Positions 60,570 to 64,000 of a DNA stretch of 64,000 bases are shown here, in pieces (the stretch's first letter is position 1; the number at the start of each line of letters is the position of its first letter). The stretch spans positions 4,650,001 through 4,714,000 of the forward strand of contig JARWIR010000050.1 of assembly GCA_029959085.1 (NCBI GenBank), given 5' to 3'. Position numbers and translations under genes: made by a program. This DNA comes from Nemophila menziesii (Eukaryota > Streptophyta > Magnoliopsida > Boraginales > Hydrophyllaceae). The notes beneath the pieces were generated by a model that saw only the letters and a program-made list of their open reading frames with translations, ran no database searches and was not told the origin of the DNA.

Positions 60570-62410
60570 TGGTGGGTCCTAGGGTGTTATAAAATAAAGT
60601 GCAAAAATAAAGGAACCACTTAACCTCAAGTGTACGGTTGTCCCAAGTAATATATGATAATCAAGTTCGTTCTCAGGGACGGATTAGGTTTAACCCAAAT
60701 ATTAACCAAGTAGTAGAAATAATTGCTAAACAGAAAAGAAAAGTTAATAATTTTTGTTTGGTTTTTGTAAATTAAAAGATGCAAAATAAAGTAAAGACTA
60801 AAAATTAAATTAATAGAAAGAAAATAAAGCAAATAAACGACTAACTTCAGATAAGAGAGATACTTGATCCTCGCAAAGGAATCCACTTAATCAATATAAT
60901 CTATGTTATGTTTAAGGGTAGAATTGGAATTATCATATTAGTCGGGACTCTAATGTCTCCTAGCCCCCTGTCGGGTGGACCTAGAAGCTATCCTAAAGTA
61001 TCATAAACACCTGTATGGTCGAATATGGCTTTTCGGATGATAAGATTTTACCTCTTTGGCTATGTAACTAGTTAAGCCTGTCGGTCAATAACGGACATTA
61101 CACGGGAATTACCTAGATCTGTATTCAAACCCCCCTGTCGGATGATCACTTCGCCACTAAAGTGAATAGCCCAAATACTAAAATCTATTTCTAGTTGTAC
61201 CGAAAAGAAATAGGGATTAAGACCAAAGTAATATCCAATATCTAAAACTCAATTAAAATTTAAATCATACAATCCCAAATTCAAAACAAATATTAAATTA
61301 ATTAGGGTTCATCTCTTTATTGCGATTCTCAAGTATATAAAAGTTTAGCTCATGGCAATATTAAAGACTGAAACTAAATAGAAAGACATCATATTTAATT
61401 ACAGAAAAGAAATATATAACCTAAGGATTAGATGACTGTTGATGAATGAACAAAATTCCTCCAACTCTAGCTCCTCCTTTGCCTTCTTGCTCTGAAATGG
61501 TTGACTCTCTCTCTAAGGATGTATGAATTGAATGAATTGTGAGAGGTTATTGTGACTCTCTCTCTCTAAGGATGTTAAGAATTGAAAGATTAATGAGAGG
61601 TACTGAATAATGAGGTCTAAGGGGTGTATTTATAGGTGTTGGAAGACCCTAGGTCGAATTTGCTTGGAGTGGAAGACAAGTCAAAGACTCTCAAATTCGT
61701 AGCCCTAAATTCTAGAAAAGGTAAGATTTGATGCTGATTTGATTTGGTCATATCTTTTTCAATACTTATCCGTTTGAGAAGTTCCAGTATATGAAACTGC
61801 TTGTCTTGGAAAGCTCTTTCTATTGGTGCAGACCATTCGTCCAGAATCCTTGCCAATCTTTAATTATGAATTAATCTCTAAAACGTGGCTGGAATTTCAG
61901 ATTCACAAGGCAGCTTTATCTTTTCCTTCTTTGAATAAATCTTTCCTAAATCTTCTTATTTCAATGTAAATCTTCTTTCCTTTCATCTTTATCTTGACTT
62001 AGTCTCTAAGTAATTACCATTTATCTTTTAAAGCTTCACATTAAATAAATAATTAAACCGCATATGCTTAAAAAGAATAAATCAATAAATCAAGAAATCG
62101 AAATAGGAAAGTGTACTCTAAAAATAGAAATTTGACTAAAAATCATTTCCTAACACTCTAAAATACACTAAGACTTTATTCTCACTTCTTCTCCTTGGAT
62201 TGGTCTTTCATGAGATTCAAGAACCAATTAACTTTGCATTAAAAACAATCAAATTTATGCACAAAAGCTCAGTTTCTGCAAATAGTTAATTTCCAAGGGG
62301 AGGAAGTGCACTATGATCAATTAAGCCTAAAAGTCTATCAAATAACTCATTTATTCACCTAAAAGGATGTCTCCAATGGGTTAAGAATTAGAACAAATAG
62401 GGAGACGTCA
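60570..62410 (-). repeat. Element Z 5' LTR
   Basis: On the - strand begins TGACGTCTCCC and ends CCTAGGACCCACCA. It carries the TATA box at 61627-61634. Confidence 0.92.
61627..61634 (-). promoter_or_regulatory. TATA box in element Z 5' LTR
   Basis: TATAAATA on the - strand, at the same LTR position as in element Y; probable promoter of the element. Confidence 0.6.
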
Positions 62411-62474
62411 AGTTGGTTAAAAAAACAATAAGTTAATTAAATGCGAAATAATCCTTTTACTTGATAACACTCAC

Positions 62475-62847
62475 CATCTACCACCTCAGCTATTTGCATG
62501 CTATTTGATATTTTCATAATAAATTCTTGGTGAACTGAATTTTGTTGAAGAAAGTTTTGAAGGTGAGGCATTAAAACCGAACCAGATATATTTTTATTAT
62601 TTTCCTTAATTATTGGTTGAACACTAGTAGGCTGAAAAATAAAACCGAATAATATGTTTTTATTTTCATGACTTAAATTCTCCTGGAAAATGAAAAAAAT
62701 TACCATTATTTTCACGTCTTATACCCAATCTCCTACACTAGCTGATTTTCTCATCAGAGAACCCTAAAAAAAGAAGCATCTTGCTTGTTATAAGACATAA
62801 AAACTTACCTGAGAAGATCTTTGAGGAAATGTAGATAAAGGAACATC
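62475..62847 (-). CDS. Two consecutive exons of an unidentified gene
   Basis: On the - strand an upstream exon (about 62847-62809) reads DVPLSTFPQRSSQ and ends CAG/GTAAGT. A 126 bp intron ends TTTTCCAG. The next exon, 62682-62475, continues in the same frame: ENLSHENKNILFGFIFQPTS, then IIKENNKNISGSVLMPHLQN, then NSVHQEFIMKISNSMQIAEV and VDG, ending in a strong GTGAGTG donor. Both splice sites and the joined frame are intact, unlike most sequence here. The family is not recognised. Element Z is inserted only about 60 bp further along, inside what would be the next intron, so the gene is either interrupted or has a very long intron. It lies downstream of the OTU relic on the same strand and could belong to it, but known OTU proteins of this type do not have such a tail. 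Confidence 0.45.
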
Positions 62848-63269
62848 CTAATATGTGTATATATATATATATATATGTAAGTTAGTAATCATTAACGTAA
62901 AACAAATATGAGTGTAAGTGTAAATTGACAACTTAACAAGATCTACATTCTGATGTAACTGAGAATTTTTTTATTTATTTGTACAATATTAGTCTTTGAT
63001 TTATCATCTAAAGACTCGCGAAGCCCAAGAAAGATAAAACAAAACGTTGAAATATTATAAACTCAAGTTTATTTTAACTTTATGTATTTATTTTTACCTC
63101 CGGTTAATTTATACTATTTGATGAGGCAGGAGTTAGGTATGTGATTTTCAAGCTCAATCATCTTTTGTAAAAACAAAAGTTTCTATTTCTTTTTTTTTGC
63201 ATAATTTAAAAGATGTGTGAATGAAAATGTACCTTTTGATTTTGCGTAGTTTTTCTGAGGATGAATGAG
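62848..63269. other. Sequence between the unidentified exons and the OTU relic
   Basis: AT-rich with a short TA run near 62855-62876. The expected next OTU exon (the part after WGDHVTLQ carrying the catalytic His) is not seen here. Confidence 0.4.
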
Positions 63270-64000
63270 TTAATACTTTGTAGCCGAATCTACATCCTCT
63301 TGCAAGGTTACATGATCACCCCACGTGCCACTCTTTTTTTCAACCAAATAAAATTTAAGGGTATCATAGTAATTTAAGAAACCGAAAATTAATTATGAAA
63401 ACATAAAGAATATAATAGAATATATACTTAGACATCGTCTTTAAATAGTCATTGTAAGTTATTGGCACATATCCTCGTTATAATTTAGTGCAAGATTTTA
63501 ACTGATAATATAAAATATCCCAAAATGTTAGTTAATATTTTAAGTCTCCGTTAATTGCAATTTAGGTCCTTATACTACGCAAAAATTGCACTATAGGTCC
63601 CTATATAATGCAAAAAATCGCAAAACTTCACCTGATTTACGACTTGTTGTCGAACAAATTTGTGATGCTCGAGAGTACAGTAAAACTGATTTGACAATGC
63701 ACGAAAGTAGAAAATGAAACATTAGAAAAAATTGCACTATAGGTCCCTAACCTATCAAAGTATTCTAATTCTGTAACTCGCAATAAAAAAACCAACCTAA
63801 CAATTACTCTCACCTTGAACCTTACACTCAACTAGCTCGTAACTCGTAATCCGTACACGGATATATTTTTTTTAGTTAATTGCACTATAGTTCCCTACAT
63901 TATGAAAAAATTACCCTATAGGTCCTTATACATTCACGAAATTTGACCTCTGATGAAGCCTTTGATGATCCAAAGTTGCATCAACAGTAAAAGGTATTTC
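63270..64000 (-). pseudogene. OTU-type deubiquitinase relic (OTU9/10/11/12-like), continues beyond the window
   Basis: Exons of a plant ovarian-tumour cysteine protease in order on the - strand. 64000-63948: EIPFTVDATLDHQRLHQ, ending at a GT donor. 63852-63797: ITSYELVECKVQGESNC then TAG, then GT. 63706-63632: FRALSNQFYCTLEHHKF then VRQQVVNQ, then GT. About 63495-63428: RGYVPITYNDYLKTMS, then GTATAT. 63332-63270: SGTWGDHVTLQEDVDSATK. This matches the family's DGNCQFRALSDQ...EGYVPM...WGDHVTLQ core. The catalytic Cys codon (TGT in ..SNC) survives, but the next codon, normally Gln, is a stop, the Asp before it is Glu, and two splice acceptors read AC instead of AG. The C-terminal part with the catalytic His is not found. 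Hence a dead copy, unless the window edge hides an alternative structure. Confidence 0.8.
63540..63940. repeat. Short motif repeated in consecutive introns of the OTU relic
   Basis: TTGCACTATAGGTCCCTA or close variants occur in three successive introns: two copies at about 63553-63617, one at about 63740-63757 and two at about 63877-63932. They are followed by an ATGCAAAA-like stretch. The reverse complement of the motif forms the array at 47345-47590. Confidence 0.75.

Larger units (their letters stand above)
54734..62410 (-). mobile_element. Element Z: young non-autonomous Athila-related element
   Basis: 7.7 kb element on the - strand with LTRs of 1839 bp (54734-56572) and 1841 bp (60570-62410) that are almost identical by eye. 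AGTTGGT occurs at both outer edges (54727-54733 and 62411-62417), containing the target duplication. The primer site lies at 60546-60563. One protein-coding region (60504-59233) is followed by palindrome clusters and non-coding DNA, then a G-rich polypurine tract next to 56573. No RT or integrase. Same layout as element Y, which it matches in LTR start (TGATGTCTCCC), tail motifs and spacing. The intact target site and LTR similarity point to recent insertion. Confidence 0.92.

Noticed and set aside
63706..63852. AT-AC (U12-type) introns in the OTU relic, because two acceptors read AC
   Set aside because: The donors are GT with ordinary sequence, and other lesions are present; mutated acceptors are simpler.

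Overview
This 64 kb window looks like AT-rich, repeat-dense nuclear DNA of a flowering plant, probably a eudicot. The grounds are Athila-type Ty3/gypsy elements with the plant tRNA-type primer site, a CACTA element with TNP2 and TNPA-like genes, Helitrons, MITEs, and relics of plant-specific gene families. I see no gene that is clearly intact. Almost everything recognisable is a transposable element or a decayed duplicate, and I would not name a family or species.

The background is a head-to-tail array of a roughly 7 kb unit. Unit 1 spans 1-14020 (interrupted by a CACTA element), unit 2 spans 14021-21165, unit 3 is the second half only (41237-44507), and unit 4 is the first part (44508-45298 plus 53113-54512). 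The first part of each unit carries a relic of a plant CCCH zinc-finger gene on the + strand; unit 3 lacks this part. The middle carries pieces of an unidentified gene on the - strand. The zinc-finger copies share a stop codon and a Cys-to-Phe change, so the array seems to have spread as already dead sequence.

Insertions in order: (a) 3077-9231, a 5'-truncated CACTA element on the - strand, flanked by an imperfect direct repeat of about 80 bp. (b) 21166-41236, unclassified sequence with a 180 bp MITE, then a decayed Athila-like element (X, 23808-41236). Inside X sit a non-autonomous relative (Y, 24805-32590) and a solo LTR with a clean 5 bp target duplication (38566-40074). (c) 45299-53112, a composite of two Helitrons and a spacer, inserted as one block into unit 4; it carries fragments of an organic cation/carnitine transporter gene and a MAP70 gene, plus long arrays of TTA-containing hexamers. 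(d) 54734-62410, element Z, a young non-autonomous Athila relative on the - strand with nearly identical 1.84 kb LTRs.

The right edge (63270-64000) holds several consecutive exons of an OTU-type deubiquitinase gene on the - strand. It keeps the catalytic Cys codon but has a stop right after it and two damaged splice acceptors. Its introns repeat one short motif. A pair of well-spliced unidentified exons lies between it and element Z.

The most unusual points are the composite Helitron block, the amplified dead zinc-finger array, the palindrome clusters shared by the Athila-like elements, and the motif repeated through the introns of the OTU relic.
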